Below the pieces are notes generated by a model. That model made no database searches. It was not told where the DNA came from and saw nothing but the letters and a program-made list of their open reading frames with translations. This document shows positions 1-11,793 of a DNA stretch of 64,000 nucleotides, piece after piece. Position 1 is the first letter of the stretch. Each line of letters starts with the position of its first letter. The stretch spans positions 38,929,461 to 38,993,460 of the forward strand of contig OX246743.1 in NCBI GenBank assembly GCA_945910005.1, read 5' to 3'. This DNA is from Isoperla grammatica. Its lineage: Eukaryota > Arthropoda > Insecta > Plecoptera > Perlodidae. A program made the position numbers and the translations under genes.

Positions 1-2541
1 TTTTAGATCCACGTCTTTACGTTGTTCTTCCATTATACGTTCACGATTCCAGAGCGGTGTGTAGGGAACTAGATTACAAGCGGGAAGACGAGACAATGTA
101 TCGACATTTATATGTTTTTTACCAGGGCGATGAATAATTTTAAACTGATACTCAGACAACGTTAAAGTCCAGCGCAATAATTTCGAAGTCGGATCTTTAA
201 GATTCAGCAGCCAAGTCAGCGGTTTGTGATCCGTTATAATATTGAACTCATAACCATAAAGATAGCAATTAAAATGTTTAATTGACCAAATGACGGCCCA
301 ACATTCACGTTCGCTAGCGGACCAGCTCCTTTCCGTTTCATTTAGTTGGCGGCTTGCAAATGCAATCGGTCTTTCAAATCCATCAACCTTTTGCGAAAGA
401 ATACTGCCAATTGCATAGGCGCTAGCGTCGCAAGACAAAATAAAAGGTTTGCTGAAATCGGGGTAATGTAACAGGGCATCTTTCGATAGAGCGTTACGTA
501 ATTTGATAAAAGCTTCTTCACAAGCTGGGGTCCAATTGAATGCTTCATTTACGTGTGTTAATTTATGAAGTGGAACTGATATGTCGGCACAATCGGGTAT
601 AAATTTCCGATAAAACCCTACCAGGCCCAAGAACGCGCGTACTTCTTTTACTGTTTTAGGTCGGGGATAGTTTTTGATGACTTTAATTTTCTGTGGCTCC
701 GGCTTGACTCCTTCGGCAGATATGACGTGGCCTAAATAACAAGTTTCCGTTTGCATAAACTTACATTTTGAGGGATTCAGTTTGAGGTTGGCTTGTCTTA
801 AACGCAAGAAGATATTCCTAAGCCGCTGCAGATGTTCGTCTATGTCGTCAGGAGAGAAACAAATAACATCATCCAAGTATATGAGAAGTTGCTCATCCGT
901 TAACCCCGAAAACACTGCGTACATAAGTCTTTGCCAAGACGACGGGGCGTTCTTATGGCCAAATCCCATTCGTTTCATCTCGAAATGTCCATCCGGAACT
1001 GAGAAAGCTGTTTTGGGGCGGTCCTCAGGTTTCACGGCCATTTGATAATAACCTTGAGAGAAATCCAAACATGAAAACAATTTAGAACCTCCTAACCTGT
1101 CTAACGTCTGTTGAATTTGAGGTAGGGGGAAAAAATCACGCTCAACGACCTGATTAAGGCCCCGATAGTCAACACACATACGATACTTTACTTCCTCCCC
1201 TTCCTCTGCCTTTTTCTTTACTAATATTACGGGGGCGCTCCACGGTGACGTTGACGGAACTATAATATCCTGGTCTAACATTTCTTGAATAAGTTTTTCC
1301 AAAATCGGTTTTTGACTATGAGGGACCCGATAAGGGTATTTGGCGACAGGTGCAGCTGTCCCTGTTTTAATTTCATGTTGAACTAAGTGGGTGAAACCTA
1401 ACTTTTTGCCAGGGAAATGGAACACGTCACTGAATTCTTGCAATAATGCTAAAAGTTTTTCACGCTGAATAAGGTTTAAATGACTGAGGTCGAAGTGTTC
1501 ACTTACATCAATCGTGTTATTCATGACGTCATGGCTTACCATGTTAACTTGAGGCTTGTGATTGGTTGTAATGTCATGGGCAGTATCAACTTCCTCCGCG
1601 ATGGCCATAATAGCTTTAGTAGGTATTGTGATTTCTGCATTCGTTACATTAATAATTCTCAAAATCACGTCTTTAGACGGTGCAGACTGGACTACAACGC
1701 GGCCTACCGATAAGCCATAAACATTAGTACGTACGGGCTCAATGCAGATATCTCCTTGAGTTTGAAACTCCTGACGGCCTAAACATAATTTTTCACAACG
1801 GGGGGGAATTACCACATTGCCAGAAATTCTTACAAAACATGGTGAATTGTTAACCGCCTCCGTTTGCGCGATCTTAGTAACTGGAGCTTCCTGTCGGTGA
1901 AGTTGACTATCACAACCAGGCATAGTAATTTGATCACCTTGCCTGGAAGAAATTACAGAGTTATTATTACAGGTGCTAGTTTGCACATTTTCTGCTTCGT
2001 TGGGAACCAATTGCGTGAGATCCAGACGTTGAACTGCTTTACCGTCGATAGCTTTTAATGACAAACTATTTCCGTCAATCCAGATAATGTTATTAACCAA
2101 ATCAATAACTGCCGAGTGGTCCTGCAAGAAATCCAATCCGAGTAGACCGGCGCCAGGAACATCCAAGTCATTTGTGGATACAAAACAATTATGCACGATA
2201 GAGTGGTCATTCAACAGAAAGCTTAAAGAGACTGAACCAACCAATGGCAAGGTGTGACCTGAAATACTTTTCACACCCCCACAGTCTGCCACCCTCAACT
2301 GTAAAGCGGAAGTCACTGATTCCTTAACAATTGAAATCATTGCACCTGTATCTATAAGAAAATCACGGTAGCCTCCATTGACATGTATCGTAACACCTAG
2401 ACTGGTACCACCTGAAAGTTGAGAAACATTTGACAATTCATATGTTGGACTCCTCGGTTGAACACTCCCGACTTCTAATACCTCGGCCCCATACCCCGAG
2501 GGAAAGGTTGAGGCCGGAACCCGTTTGGGGGACGCTGGAAA
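1..2541 (-). CDS. pol: Ty3/gypsy retrotransposon pol polyprotein, cut by window edge
   Basis: This frame is open without a stop from 2541 to position 1 and runs off the window, so the C-terminal part (integrase) is not seen. In order it encodes an aspartic protease with active-site motif LIDTGA near 2341-2361, a reverse transcriptase with the YLDD catalytic box near 868-880, and an RNase H with a CDAS motif and TDHKPLTW near 212-234. That protease-RT-RNase H order is the Ty3/gypsy order. The frame overlaps the gag end (2475-2541) in the -1 frame, so pol is probably made by -1 frameshifting. An uninterrupted 847-codon frame suggests a young, possibly still competent copy. Confidence 0.93.
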
Positions 2542-3392
2542 TTACCAAAAAGGGGAACAGGTCCACGGGGCTGCAGTTGACGCAATCTCCTAAAACAATT
2601 GTCCCAGTGGTGACCTCTCTGAAAACAAAATGCACACTCGGGAGTGCCTGCTGGGCGAACAGTACAATTCCGACGGAAATGCGATAAAGAACCACAATTA
2701 TAACAACCTACTGATTTTTGGGCGAGATTTTGCTGACCTCCCTGTTGTAGAGGTTGAGCCACAAATGCGCTTACCCTGTTTGTGTTAGAACCCCGGGACA
2801 ACCGCTCATTCTCCTCCTCTTCCTGAGCGATTCTCACAGCCGTATCTAGATCTGTCGGACTGCGACTAAGTACAAAGCGTCTAATTCCGTCGCGTAACCC
2901 GCTTAAAAATTGCGCTAACAACCGTTCTCCCAATAATTTCGACCTAAGGGCCTTTTCGTCCGCGCTACTACCATCAAGTCCCCTGCATTCAATTAATTTC
3001 CTTCCAACCCCTCTTAACCGTATGGAGTATTCCTGGACCGATTCTTGTGGTTTCATGACACATCTCCTAAACGCATCCTCTGCATATACCAGGGGTTCTT
3101 TGACCATAAATTTTGAAAACAGTTCTTTTTTAAACTCATCCCACGTAGTCCAAGATTTTGAATCAGCGCTGGCGGTAACAAAGTCTTTGGCTAGTCCCTT
3201 ACAACGCAATTTCCCAATTGCTAGCTTTTGTGACTCCGTCCAGGACCCTATGATAGCCGCTTCGTCCAAAGAATCTATAAAATCCGTGACAGGTAACGAC
3301 CCCTTCTCCCCCGTAAAGAACTCAACCAAACTTAAGACTCCCAAAATGTGGCTCTGACCTGCTACAGGGGTCGTGGGTTCCACCATTATCAA
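2475..3392 (-). CDS. gag: Ty3/gypsy retrotransposon Gag
   Basis: A complete 305-residue frame. The central part (about residues 40-190) resembles a retrotransposon Gag domain, with WTTWDEFKKELFSKF and a later VQEYSIRLRGVGRK stretch. Two C-x2-C-x4-H-x4-C zinc knuckles follow, CYNCGSLSHFRRNC and CAFCFQRGHHWDNC, and the tail is Pro/Arg/Gly-rich. Gag would package element RNA in cytoplasmic particles. An ATG two codons inside the predicted start could also be used. The frame ends inside the start of pol. Confidence 0.9.
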   Translation of the reverse strand: MIMVEPTTPVAGQSHILGVLSLVEFFTGEKGSLPVTDFIDSLDEAAIIGSWTESQKLAIGKLRCKGLAKDFVTASADSKSWTTWDEFKKELFSKFMVKEPLVYAEDAFRRCVMKPQESVQEYSIRLRGVGRKLIECRGLDGSSADEKALRSKLLGERLLAQFLSGLRDGIRRFVLSRSPTDLDTAVRIAQEEEENERLSRGSNTNRVSAFVAQPLQQGGQQNLAQKSVGCYNCGSLSHFRRNCTVRPAGTPECAFCFQRGHHWDNCFRRLRQLQPRGPVPLFGNFQRPPNGFRPQPFPRGMGPRY

Positions 3393-3686
3393 TTGACAAA
3401 ATACACTTAGAAGGCTATAGAAATATTCACGTCCACGCTACCAAAACTTGCAATAATATATAAAAAAGAAAAATTTATCACTTACCATATATCTCGGAGA
3501 CTTGAGGTTTCCCCGACACGAAGCACACGTATCAACAACGCAACACTGCCGTGTAGTAACAACAACAAGTAACTAACAAAAACGCATAAACACCCGCAAA
3601 AAAACTCCGTAATTTAAAAAAAAAAAATTCCAACGTCAGCCGCCAATCACTCACAACTGACTTAATAACACATTTAATTATTTTTT
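3393..3686 (-). other. retrotransposon 5' leader
   Basis: Untranslated stretch between the primer-binding site and the gag start of the minus-strand gypsy element. It contains homopolymer A/T runs and no supported reading frame. Confidence 0.6.
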
Positions 3687-3697
3687 GGCTGCCACCA
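3687..3697 (-). other. primer-binding site, tRNA-Leu-like
   Basis: The minus strand reads TGGTGGCAGCC, one base inside the LTR end. Its first ten bases are complementary to a 3' tRNA end GCTGCCACCA, as found in animal tRNA-Leu (AAG/TAG type). The position next to the LTR is as expected for a gypsy primer site; the tRNA assignment comes from general knowledge of tRNA ends. Confidence 0.6.
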
Positions 3698-3698
3698 G

Positions 3699-4143
3699 TG
3701 TTATGGGTGATGTGGTTATCCAACCCTCAGTGCTGTAGTAGAGGGGACGAGCGGGAGCACGTAGGATACTGACCCCAGCCAGTTGCAGGTGATTGAACGG
3801 AGTCGTGGTGTTGGTTCAATGATTTAATGATTTGTGGTCCAATCTTCACAAATAATAAGTTAAGGTTAAGTTAAATAATAAGTAAAATACAAATAAAGAC
3901 TGAGTTGACAACAATAATTTAGAATCCAAAATACAAAAGGTCTTTACTCTTTCAAAGCCAGGAATCAACTGTCGTACACGTGTTTGTCCGTTTCACAGGA
4001 TGTGTATATCCTGTCGTGGGGTGGAATTACACTAGACTCAGCTATCAGGCTTCTCTAATAATAATTAAGAAAGGTGAGTGTAATGCGTAGCGTGCAAAAG
4101 TGCAAGTCGCTGAACCTTCACCTCACCACAATATCAGACAACA
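3699..4143 (-). mobile_element. 5' LTR of the gypsy element
   Basis: About 445 bp bounded by TGTT and AACA, directly outside the primer-binding site, as expected for the 5' LTR of a minus-strand element. The 3' LTR and the target-site duplication lie outside the window, so the outer boundary at 4143 rests only on the TG/CA ends. The element sits in the 3' flank of zinc-finger unit A. Confidence 0.6.
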
Positions 4144-4446
4144 ACTATAGATGACGGCTTTAGAATTTCTGTTCGTAAACACAATGACACAGACATTAAA
4201 ATATTAGGTAAGTTTGCATGTGCTGTTATTTTATTAGGCCTATCTTCTGTATCTGTGTCAGTGTTTAAATGTAACTCTAAAATGCGACTAACTACCCTTT
4301 TTAAATGTTAACTGATTTGTGCCCTACCTATTTCAAACCCCACGAGCCGCACCTGGTGGATGGTGACTATAGATGAGATGAGTTAGGCATTGGCCTACCA
4401 AATGTCAGTATTTGAAACCGATACCCGCTGATCGGCTAAGACGCAA
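4144..4446. other. 3' flank of unit A
   Basis: Sequence between the LTR and the unit A stop codon. It contains the conserved downstream block shared by the array (about 4357-4446). The retrotransposon insertion has separated unit A from whatever 3' UTR or polyadenylation region it had. Confidence 0.5.
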
Positions 4447-5453
4447 TTAGTTATGACTTGCTTTTTTATGTCTGCTCAACTGGTTCCTGGTTTTTGACCT
4501 AAACGGACAGTTGAGATGGCTGCATCCAAACTGACCACACACAAACTTCATGTGTAGTTGATAACTCTGAACGTCTGAGAGTGTTATTTCACACTTAGTA
4601 CACAGCAATGGCTTCTTACACCCGTTTTCCAGGTGTCTCTCTAACACTGATTTCTCTTCGTAAATCACAAAACATTTTTTGCATTGAGCCATCTTTTTGC
4701 AGTGGACGCTCTCGTGTTTTTCTAGTTGTCGAACTCCCGAAAACGTCTTTCTACATCCACGACACTTATTTACATTACGCCTAGCGCACATTCGACGACG
4801 AGTCTTCAGTTTGCTGATCAAATTGAAAGGCCTTTTGGAAGATGAACAGGTCGGCGTATCAATACATTCATACTTTACGTGATTTTCATACTCTAATCTT
4901 CCCCTGAATGGATGTTTGCAAGCCGGACATTTATATTTGAGATTCTTTTTACAAATTTTAATGTGTAGAACAAGATATTTCACATTGGGAAAGTTTTTGC
5001 CACATATTTCGCACTGGGTTAAGTTTGAGGAAGTAGAAAGTTTTTTTTTACAAATTTGAATGTGTTGAGCAAGATATCTCACATTGCAAAAGCTTTTGCG
5101 ACATATGTTGCACTGGGTTGAGTTTGAGGAACTCAAAAGATTTTTTTTACACATTTCAATGTGTTTAGCGAGATATTTCACATTGCAAAAGTTTTTGCGA
5201 CATATTTCGCACTGGGTTGAGTTCGAGGAAGTCGAAAGATTTTTTGTACACATTTTTATGTGTTGGGCAAAATATCTCTGGTTCGAAAACTTTTTAAGAC
5301 AAAGGTTGCACTTTGAGTAGTTTGAAGAAGAGGGTTGTTGTTTCTCGCGGTTGAATTCCTCGGCGTGACTGACGCCGACTGAGATAAAGGAGAGCGGATC
5401 CAACTCTTCCTCCTCCTCTTCCTCCTCCTCTCCCTCCTCCTCCTCCTTCATAA

Positions 5454-5492
<39 letters not shown>
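4447..5492 (-). CDS. unit A zinc-finger exon, ten fingers
   Basis: One terminal exon with acceptor gtgtttcag at 5493. Reading in the phase shared by all exons here gives about 13 Asp, then VMKEEEE and a Glu-rich tract, LDPLSFISVGVSHAEE, and ten finger modules. Fingers 1-4 are near-identical CCHC fingers repeating every 33 residues. Finger 6 has lost its second Cys and its His (CSSSKRPF...) and is probably non-functional. The last finger is CCHH and ends HKKASHN. It is probably a nuclear DNA-binding protein or isoform. An in-frame Met follows poly-Asp, so unit A could in principle start its own translation. Closest relative in the window is unit C. Confidence 0.82.
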
Positions 5493-5493
<1 letters not shown>

Positions 5494-5642
5494 TGAAACA
5501 CACCAATTTAATTAGTGGCGAACACATCAACAACTTCGATAAAGTGTGAGGACAGCACAGCTACAATAAATAAACTCCAACACCACATGCAGACGTACAA
5601 CACTAGTATGTACTATATACTATGCACTACTGTACTACTTAC

Positions 5643-5738
5643 AAGGCAGCGAGTACCCTGAAGCCAGCAGCGTCGGCAGTTCCACCCTTACCACACAGAA
5701 TGCGCTCCACTTTTATGTGGCCCCCCCGCATGACGTCA
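5643..5738 (-). promoter_or_regulatory. unit A core promoter and leader mini-exon
   Basis: On the minus strand: palindromic CRE TGACGTCA (5731-5738), a G-run, TATA-like CATAAAAG (5710-5717), then a short leader without ATG ending CCTT at 5643, followed by a GTAAGT donor. The intron to the zinc-finger exon is 150 bp (5493-5642). The same arrangement recurs in units C, D, F, G and H, which supports function. The start site, about 30 bp after the TATA-like box, is inferred. Confidence 0.6.
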
Positions 5739-6908
5739 GTTCCATGTTACTAGACACGGGTGCTTAGTGCATTTCTGTACGCGGACATCAGGCGCTACCT
5801 GTCTTGTATCTCTGGAACTGCCATCGCTATTTGTTCGCCTGATAATATACTACCGTTCCCACTTCCTAATACATGTGCGTATAAACTAGCAACCACACAA
5901 AGTAAGGTCAGTAAGTTTTGATTTCAAACTAACAGAACAAGACAACATTTGGGAAACAGTTATGTATCGGCAAAATCGATAAAGAAGTTTACCCTTTGGG
6001 TGAGGGACTTTATCCATCTATTCGAAAGTATCGACATATGACTTATTTCTGTTCTAAAAATAAACATACATAACACAAAATGTTACATTTTACGTTTATT
6101 TGCACACAAATATTTACATCAATTAATTTCATTGATAATAATTATACAAATCATTTTAAAACAAAACTAGAAACACTTCACTAAAACAAAAATAGAAATT
6201 CCATTACAAAATACAGATTCTCAGCCCAATGTGTAAGAAGGATGGGATGGATTTGTTGGTGTACATATTCTATACTGTTACAAACCGGGAGATTGGGAGC
6301 GACTCCGCAGATAAGCTTTCAGAATGTGATATCTTTAGTGTTGCTTAAAGCTTTCTACTACTGTATAGGTTATCACTGACCAAAATAAAATACTTACTGC
6401 ACTTATTGGCAATAACTTCAGTGGTAGAATTAGGCACAAGGTCGAGTAAGCATTTTTGCCAAACGTATTCAGAATTGTTTTTGGTGCATTTTCTTTCAAG
6501 CATTTAGTACAGTCTTGGGAATTTTAACAAAAGTATTACAACGTTATACACAACCATCTTGAGAGTTATACGTGGTTATACTCTACTGATCAAAACAAAT
6601 ACAAAATCTTACATCTACTTGTGATGATGTGTCATGATAAAGTGGAAAACAAAGTCCAGGTCAAACAATACAATTGCTCGATATAACTATTGAAGAATTT
6701 CCACCTTACATTCAGCGTACAGGAGGTCTAAACTTATGCCTACAAATAATTTCCAGAACTATTAATTATTGCAAGAAGACTCTGAAAGATAGTTGTAATC
6801 AGTTCCACAGCAACTTCGTGGATGGTGACGTCATAGATGAGTTAGGCATTGTCCCACCAAATATCAGTATTTGAAACAGCCACCCGCTGATTGGCTCAGA
6901 CTAATTCA
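5739..6908. other. spacer between units A and B
   Basis: Holds upstream flank of unit A and the 3' side of unit B. A minus-strand AATAAA (GCAAATAAACGT, about 6093-6105) in a block repeated in most spacers is a likely polyadenylation signal. A copy of the conserved downstream block lies at about 6820-6905. No gene seen. Confidence 0.5.
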
Positions 6909-7586
6909 CTATGAAATAATGGGTGTGTCATGACGTGAATTAACATGTCTCCTTAGGTCGCTCTTTATTTTCGCCGTATAAGAACAGTTGTGACGACGGC
7001 ATCCAAAATGGCCACACACTAATTTCATGTGACGTTGCAAACTAGCACCGTCAAGGAATACCATTCCACACTTAGAGCATTGCAATGTCGCCTTACACCC
7101 GTTTATCAGGTGTCTATCTAATATCCATTTCTTTTCGTACATTACAAAACATTTCTTGCTTTGATTTACCCATCGCTCTCTGCAATCCCCTCTCTGGTGC
7201 GTTTTAAGATCCTGAATGCGCAAAAATGGTCATCCACATATTTGACATCTCTTTACATTTGGTCTACAGCACACTCGACGATGCCTTCTTAGATCGCCCA
7301 TCAGATTGAAAGACATTTTGCAAAATGGACGCGTCGGTGTTTCATTACATTCATACTTCACGTGGTCTTCATACTTTAGTTTACTACTGAAGGGATGTTT
7401 GCAAGTCGCACATTCGTATTTGGGATCATTTTTACAAATTTGTATGTGCTGGGCAAGATATTTCTGACTGCAAAAGTTTTTTAGACATCTGTTGCAGGTT
7501 GTGGAGTTTGAGGATTGATGTGTCTTACGGGTGGATTCCTCGGCGTGACTGACGACAGCTGAGATAAGCGGAAGAGGCCACAACTG

Positions 7587-7645
<59 letters not shown>
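6909..7645 (-). pseudogene. unit B zinc-finger exon with premature TGA
   Basis: The acceptor at 7646 leads into about 20 Asp codons, then QLWPLPLISAVVSHAEE and seven finger positions. An in-frame TGA at 7230-7232 falls right after CQICG, where unit E has an Arg codon; the frame continues open to 6909 on the other side. Finger 3 has lost its first Cys (TRPFCK) and finger 5 its first Cys (NQSKKC). The unit lacks the CRE/TATA promoter of its neighbours. All this points to a decayed copy, very similar to unit E. Confidence 0.78.
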
Positions 7646-7646
<1 letters not shown>

Positions 7647-7721
7647 TGAAACACAATAATCAAATCAGTGACGACCACATAAACGTCTATATTGATAGTG
7701 TAAGTACGGCACAGCTAAAAT

Positions 7722-7810
7722 AAGAGGTCACAACTGATCATCATCATCATCATCATCATCATCATCTGAAACACAATCAAATCAGTGACGACCACATAAA
7801 CGTCTATATT
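7722..7810 (-). repeat. duplicated acceptor and exon start of unit B
   Basis: A second copy of the exon start (CAGTTGTG plus an ATG-repeat run) and its gtttcag acceptor lies upstream of the first and is flanked by the same intron sequence (gtgacgaccacataaacgtc). Unit B therefore has two tandem 3' splice sites and a longer 275-bp intron. Confidence 0.7.
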
Positions 7811-7920
7811 GATAATGTAAGTACGGCACAGCTAAAATAAATGAACTCCAACACCACATGCAGACGTACTTCACTAGTATGTACTATATACTATGTACCG
7901 GGTACTACTGTACTACTTAC

Positions 7921-7985
7921 AAGGCAGCGAGTACTCTGAAGCCAACAGCGTCGGCAGTTCCACCCTTACTACACCGAATGCAATG
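7921..7985 (-). promoter_or_regulatory. unit B leader mini-exon, promoter lost
   Basis: The leader and its CCTT|GTAAGT donor are conserved, but upstream of about 7980 the sequence departs from the family: the TATA-like box, C-run and CRE are absent. Unit E has the same replacement, so the breakpoint predates the B/E duplication. Confidence 0.55.
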
Positions 7986-10060
7986 AGAGTATGTCTTGCA
8001 CGTTATCCATCTGACGATTGGTTTGAAAAAGCTCTCAAATTCTTCCTCTTCTCTAAATAAAAAATACATTGTATTTATTGTCTACCCAGTCAGTCATAAG
8101 AACTGATTTTTAGTGAGGGATGGGGGACATTTATACATTTATGTTCAAGTCTTTTCATTTCTACCTATCCGTTATCCGGCCACAATGGTGAATTGGTAAA
8201 ATAAAATTGGTGCCAAAATTAATGCCAGCACTGTTTTAAGGTACCATTGTTTTGGAAATGGCACTTTTTGTAACCACAGATATTTGTTCACAAATAAGCA
8301 TATAATAGTAGATTTTTGTCGAATGGCGTTTTGACTCGTGAAGACATAACCAGGTTCCTGGCCCACTGCACAATCCGAGACCCAAGCTGTATCGGTGGGA
8401 CTCGTATACCATTAGAAGACATTTTGATTTGGGAAATAGTTTGCCAGTTTTGTATCAGCCTATTATTTGTTTCTGCACTCATTTGCTTTGGGCGACATTG
8501 AATGTGGTTGGAAGCCTGGATGCCACGGATAAAAGTTAGTAGCTAACTAAACATTTCATAATTCTGGCTATCATTTGTAAATACATTTTTGTAATATAAC
8601 AGATGACCAAACCTAGGAACATAGAAAATGTAAAACTATTTTTGAGGCTCGATCAATAAAGGTATCCAAGATGGTAACGAAAATGTCGAACGTCTGGTCA
8701 AAAGTTAATTTTCTTCATCTTTAACATAATCAAAACTTATGTTAAGATGTTTGTGTTTAATTAATTGTCACGACTGCACACAATGATACATAACTAATCA
8801 CTATCTTCACTTTGCTATAAAACAAAAGAAGAATAGACCATTTATTACCATTTTACCATTTATTTGCATACACACATTTACATCTATTTTATTGACAATT
8901 CAACAAAAAGCATGCGTAAACAACACAAGAACAACTAAACAGAAAGAGAAATAGAAATACAATTACAAAAAAGAAATTCTGCAGTTCTACTAAGTTATCG
9001 TATGGGTAGTGGGATGGGGGAGGGGTGTTAGGAAAGGCTGGATGAATTAGTTAGTGTACATATTCTACTGTAACAAATCAAAAGATTGGGAGCGATTCGG
9101 CAGACAAGCAACAGAATGTGATATCTTTAGTGTTTGTAAAGCTTTTTACTACATATGTACAGCAATGAGCAAAATAAAACACTTCCTGCAGTTATTGGTA
9201 GGGGCCTAGTAATTTCAGTGCTAGAAATAGCCACAAGGTCCAGTACGCATTCATGCCTAAATTCTTGTGCGTTCAATATTATTTACAGTGTATCTTAGTA
9301 GCTATTAGTAGTTTGGCTTTTGTCTTTTAGGGATAAGAGGTTATTTAACACAACTATACAATAATACAGAATTTTACAATGTTAAATTCAATCATCCATG
9401 AGAGCTACACACTAATGATTTAACACTTACACATTTATACGAGAATAAGTGTAATTATGGTATAACATATCACACATGTCATGAAAAACCAAAAATATGA
9501 TGCCCAAATTATACAATATTCTTAGATAGTTGTCAATCCAACTCCATGATCAGTCTTAGATCTTAAAATCCACAGTAATTTGACAATTCCATTTTAGGAT
9601 CTTATAGAAGAAACAATACAGACTAAATAGCTAATACGTAATTCCAAACATTGTGTTTGTATAATATTTTAAGAGTTGATACATTAATTGCAGTAATATA
9701 TAACAATTTCTTAAATATGTAAACCACATATTATTTGAATAAAATGTGAAATTGGGTTGAGTGATAATGTAATTAGTAAATATATATTTCATATTCCTTA
9801 AAATAGGTCAAAGAATAAATTTGCTCGATATAAGTATTGAAGAATATCTGAAAATGAATTCAACGTACATCAATCAAGTCTAATAAATTGTCTACAATTA
9901 TTTGTTTGCAGAACTATAAGTGATTGCAAGAAGCATATGAGTAGTGGTTTACATTCGTTCCATAACAACCTTGTGCATGGTGATATCATAGATGAGTTAG
10001 GCATTGGCCCACCAAATGTCAGTATTTGAAACCGCCACCCACTGATTGGCTAAGAAGCAA
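7986..10060. repeat. spacer B-C, near-identical to spacer E-F
   Basis: About 2 kb matching 17173-19215 almost base for base with small indels. Together with units B and E it forms a segmental duplication of roughly 3.4 kb (about 6.54-10.05 kb versus 15.86-19.21 kb). Minus-strand AATAAA-like signals occur near 8865. No gene seen. Confidence 0.65.
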
Positions 10061-11548
10061 TTAGCTATGAAGTTGGCATTCACAAGGCTGCAGCAGTAAA
10101 AACCAAATGAATGTGGCATGAAATGCATTTTGATGTCTGGTCAAGACGTTCCTGGTTCTCGACCTATACGGACAGTTGAGATGGCTGCATCCAAACTGAC
10201 CACACACAAACTTCATGTGTTGTTGCAAACTCTTAACGTCTGAGAACAGTATTTCACACTTAGTACACAGCAATGGCGTCTTACACCCGTTTTTCAGGTG
10301 TCTCTCCAACACCGATTTCTCTTCGTAAATAACAAAACATGTCCTGCATTGAGCTATCTTTCTGCAGTTCGCGCTTTCGTGTATTTTTAGTTGTCGAACT
10401 GCAAAAACGTCTTTCTACATCCACGACACTGATTTACATTAAACCTAGCGCACATTCGACGATGAATCCTCAGATCGCTAATTAAATCGAAAGACATTTT
10501 GCAAGATGAACACGTCGGTGTATCAATACATTCATACTTCATGTGATCTTCATACTTTAATTTACTCCTGAATGGATGTTTGCAAGTCGCACATTTATAT
10601 TTGAGATTAATTTTACAAATTTTAATGTGTTGGTCAAGATATATCACATTTCAAAAGTTTGTTGCAACATATGTTGCACTGTGTTGATTTTGAGTAAGTC
10701 GAAAGCTTTTTTTTGACACATTTTAATGTGTTGATCAAGATATATCACACTGCAAAATTTTTTGCGACATAAGTTGCACTGGGTTGAGTTTGAGGAAGTC
10801 GAAAGATTGTTTTTACAAATTTGAATGTGTTTAGCAAGATCTATCACATTGCGAAAGTTTTTGCGACATTTAATGCACTGGGTAGAGTTTGAGTAAGTCA
10901 AAAGTTTTTTTTTACAAATTTTAATGTGTTGAGCAAGATATATCACACTGCAAAAGTTTTTGCGACATATGTTGCACTGGGTTGAGTTTGAGGAAGTCGA
11001 AAGATTTTTTTTACACATTTTAACGTGTTTAGCAAGATATATCACATTGCGAAACTTTTTGCAACATATTTTGCACTGGGTTGAGTTTGAGGAAGTAGAA
11101 AGTTTTTTTTGACAAATTTTAATGTGTTGAGCAAGATATTTCACATTGCAAAAGTTTTTGCGACATATGTTGCACTGGGTTGAGTTTGAGGAACTCAAAA
11201 GATTTTTTTTACACATTTCAATGTGTTTAGCGAGATATTTCACATTGCAAAAGTTTTTGCGACATATTTCGCACTGGGTTGAGTTCGAAGAAGTCGAAAG
11301 ATTTTTTGTACACATTTTTATGTGTTGGGCAAAATATCTCTGGTTCGAAAATTTTTTAAGACAAAGGTTGCACTTTGAGTAGTTTGAAGAAGAGGGTTGT
11401 TGTTTCTCGCGGTTGAATTCCTCGGCGTGACTGACGCCGACTGAGATAAAGGAGAGCGGATCCAACTCCTCTCCCTCCTCCTCCTCCTCCTCTCCCTCCT
11501 CCTCTCCCTCCTCTTTCATAACATCATCATCATCATCATCATCATCAT
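10061..11548 (-). pseudogene. unit C zinc-finger exon, expanded array with frameshifts
   Basis: Acceptor at 11549, nine Asp codons, VMKEEG and a Glu-rich tract, then LDPLSFISVGVSHAEE. Seven intact CCHC fingers follow; from finger 2 on they repeat every 33 codons (99 bp). The frame then breaks near 10700 (a run of eight A), again near 10660 (a one-base insertion), and near 10400 (a one-base deletion after the CRGC finger). The remaining finger sequence continues in shifted frames to 10061, about 14 modules in all. It is either a pseudogene or affected by assembly errors in homopolymers. Confidence 0.72.
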
Positions 11549-11696
11549 CTGAAACACAACAATTTAATTAGTGGCAAACACATCAACAACTTCAATTGTG
11601 TGAGGACGGCACAGCTACAATAAATAAACTCAAACACCACATGCAGACATACTTCACTAGTATGTACTATATACTATGCACTACTGTACTACTTAC

Positions 11697-11793
11697 AAGG
11701 CAGGGAGTGCCCTGAAGCCAACAGCGTCGGCAGTTCCACCATTACCACACAGAATGCGCTCCACTTTTAAGTGCCCCCCCCCGCATGACGTCA
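11697..11793 (-). promoter_or_regulatory. unit C promoter and leader mini-exon
   Basis: CRE TGACGTCA at 11786-11793 and the donor CCTT|GTAAGT at 11697 are kept, but the TATA-like box has changed to CTTAAAAG (11764-11771). The intron is 148 bp. Confidence 0.5.

Noticed and set aside
6909..7232. TGA in unit B as a selenocysteine or readthrough codon
   Set aside because: The position holds an ordinary Arg codon in the paralogous unit E and the copy shows other damage; a nonsense mutation is simpler.
7481..7678. Frame beginning with about 19 Met (also 21883-22116)
   Set aside because: It is the ATG frame of the trinucleotide run at the splice acceptor. It overlaps the finger frame and reads a non-conserved peptide; kept only as a regulatory idea, not as a gene.
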